Source: Amycolatopsis lexingtonensis
GTDB lineage: Bacteria; Actinomycetota; Actinomycetes; Mycobacteriales; Pseudonocardiaceae
NCBI RefSeq assembly: GCF_014873755.1
Contig: NZ_JADBEG010000001.1
Span: 1,924,501 to 1,988,500 of the forward strand
DNA: 64,000 bases
Direction: 5' to 3'
In this document: one piece after another, positions 63,116 to 64,000 of the stretch
Layout: each line of letters opens with the position of its first letter
Position numbering within the stretch: position 1 is the stretch's first letter
Notes under the pieces: generated by a model
What the model was told of the DNA's origin: nothing
Seen by the model: only the letters and a program-made list of their open reading frames with translations
The model's database searches: none
Translations under genes and position numbers: made by a program

Positions 63116-64000
63116 GTGCGACTCGGACTCAATCTCGGCTACTGGGGAGCGGGGAACGACCCCGCGAACCCGGCCCTGGCGAAACAGGCGGAAGAGCTCG
63201 GCTACGCCGTCGTGTGGGCCGCGGAGGCCTACGGCTCGGACGCGGTGACCGTGCTCACGTGGCTCGCCGCGCAGACGTCGCGGATCGACGTGGGTGCCGC
63301 CGTGCTGCAGATCCCGGCCCGGACGCCGGCGACGACCGCGATGACCGCCGCGACCCTGGACAACCTTTCGGGCGGCCGGTTCCGGCTCGGGCTCGGGGTG
63401 TCGGGTCCGCAGGTGTCGGAGGGCTGGCACGGGGTCCGGTTCACCTCGCCGGTGGAGCGCACCCGGGAGTACGCCGCGATCGTCCGGTCCGCGCTGCGTC
63501 GCGAGCGCCTCCGGTTCGACGGCGAGCACTTCACGCTGCCGCTGCCGGACGGCCCCGGGAAGGCGCTGCGGCTGACCGTCCGCCCGGCGCGCAAGCACAT
63601 CCCGCTCTACCTGGCCGCGATCGGCCCGAAGAACCTGGAGCTGACCGGCGAGATCGCCGACGGCTGGCTCCCGGTGTTCTTCTCACCGGCGCACGCGGGG
63701 GAGCAGCTGGCGCGGATCCGGGCCGGCGCCGAGGGGGCCGGGCGCACGCTGGAGGGCTTCGACGTCGCGCCGAACGTGCCGCTGGTGCCCGGGGACGACT
63801 GGCGGGAGTGCGCGGACGCCGTCCGCGCCTACGCGGCCCTGTACCTGGGCGGGATGGGGAGCAAGGAGAAGAACTTCTACAACCGGCTGGCGTGCCGGAT
63901 GGGCTTCGCGGCCGAAGCCGCGGAGGTGCAGGAGCTGTACCTGGACGGCGACCGGGCGGGGGCGATGGCGGCGGTGCCGCTGGAGTTCCTCGACGCGACG
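63116..64000 (+). CDS. LLM-class F420-type oxidoreductase, cut by the window end
   Basis: The first 295 codons of a luciferase-like monooxygenase-fold oxidoreductase. It begins VRLGLNLGYWGAGNDPAN and has the family blocks AEELGYAVVWAAEAYGSDAV, AAVLQIPARTPATTAM, LSGGRFRLGLGVSGPQVSEG and IPLYLAAIGPKNLELTGEI. This pattern is that of F420-dependent reductases or dehydrogenases common in actinobacteria, more than FMN-dependent monooxygenases. The 3' end is outside the window. The GTG at 63116 appears to be leaderless. Confidence 0.88.
   Translation, partial: MRLGLNLGYWGAGNDPANPALAKQAEELGYAVVWAAEAYGSDAVTVLTWLAAQTSRIDVGAAVLQIPARTPATTAMTAATLDNLSGGRFRLGLGVSGPQVSEGWHGVRFTSPVERTREYAAIVRSALRRERLRFDGEHFTLPLPDGPGKALRLTVRPARKHIPLYLAAIGPKNLELTGEIADGWLPVFFSPAHAGEQLARIRAGAEGAGRTLEGFDVAPNVPLVPGDDWRECADAVRAYAALYLGGMGSKEKNFYNRLACRMGFAAEAAEVQELYLDGDRAGAMAAVPLEFLDAT

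Overview
The window is chromosomal DNA of a very GC-rich actinomycete, most probably of the Pseudonocardiales and Amycolatopsis-like. This rests on strong G/C third-position bias, many GTG starts, 4-bp ATGA/GTGA gene overlaps, several apparently leaderless starts, and repeated use of the palindrome TCCAC(A/T)GTGGA inside genes. Taxonomy is inference; no rRNA, tRNA, CRISPR array or complete mobile element was seen.

Region 1 (1-8.8 kb) is catabolic and regulatory: the 5' part of an unrecognised gene, a GH2 beta-galactosidase under a LacI regulator with an 18-bp palindromic operator, an asparagine-type amino acid permease divergent from a glutaminase, and a threonine-synthase-like PLP enzyme coupled to a YheO-type PAS/HTH regulator behind two tandem palindromes.

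Region 2 (8.8-25.5 kb) is the centrepiece: a five-gene, translationally coupled cluster for a polyunsaturated-fatty-acid-synthase-like (Pfa/hglE-type) secondary lipid. A 2252-aa protein (nitronate-monooxygenase-type reductase x2, KS, AT, ACP, ACP, KR) is followed by a KS-AT-DH-phosphopantetheinyl-transferase protein, a free ACP, an alpha/beta hydrolase and an MGT-type glycosyltransferase. A GNAT enzyme and a large MFS exporter with a C-terminal winged-helix domain follow. A lipid chain would be built, reduced and dehydrated on the two megasynthases, released by the hydrolase and glycosylated, giving a predicted glycolipid. Both megasynthase genes carry in-frame copies of dispersed palindromic DNA elements (87 bp and 48 bp) whose relatives lie between genes elsewhere in the window.

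Region 3 (25.5-43 kb) mixes housekeeping and carbohydrate genes: PHP phosphatase, stand-alone LigD-type polymerase, thiolase with a divergent HxlR regulator, a secreted GH87 alpha-1,3-glucanase, a Tat-exported GH95 enzyme, an alpha/beta hydrolase coupled to a LysR regulator, a CitE-like lyase followed by a frameshifted acetyltransferase, a class III CoA-transferase, and a Tat-exported beta-propeller protein.

Region 4 (43.2-56.9 kb) looks accessory. An XRE regulator, an ImmA/IrrE-type metallopeptidase and a DUF6545-type membrane protein form an overlapping operon divergent from a 3064-aa RHS/YD-repeat protein with an unrecognised C-terminal tip. The RHS gene is coupled to a secreted protein made of three LDTR-type repeats and a beta-propeller. 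The XRE and RHS promoters appear to overlap face to face.

Region 5 (57-64 kb) is ordinary: M20 peptidase, alpha/beta hydrolase with Asp in the nucleophile position, leaderless ArsR-type regulator with an SRPBCC partner, a palindromic repeat, a DUF5703 protein with a lipoprotein, an aldo/keto reductase, and an LLM-class (F420-type) oxidoreductase cut by the window end.
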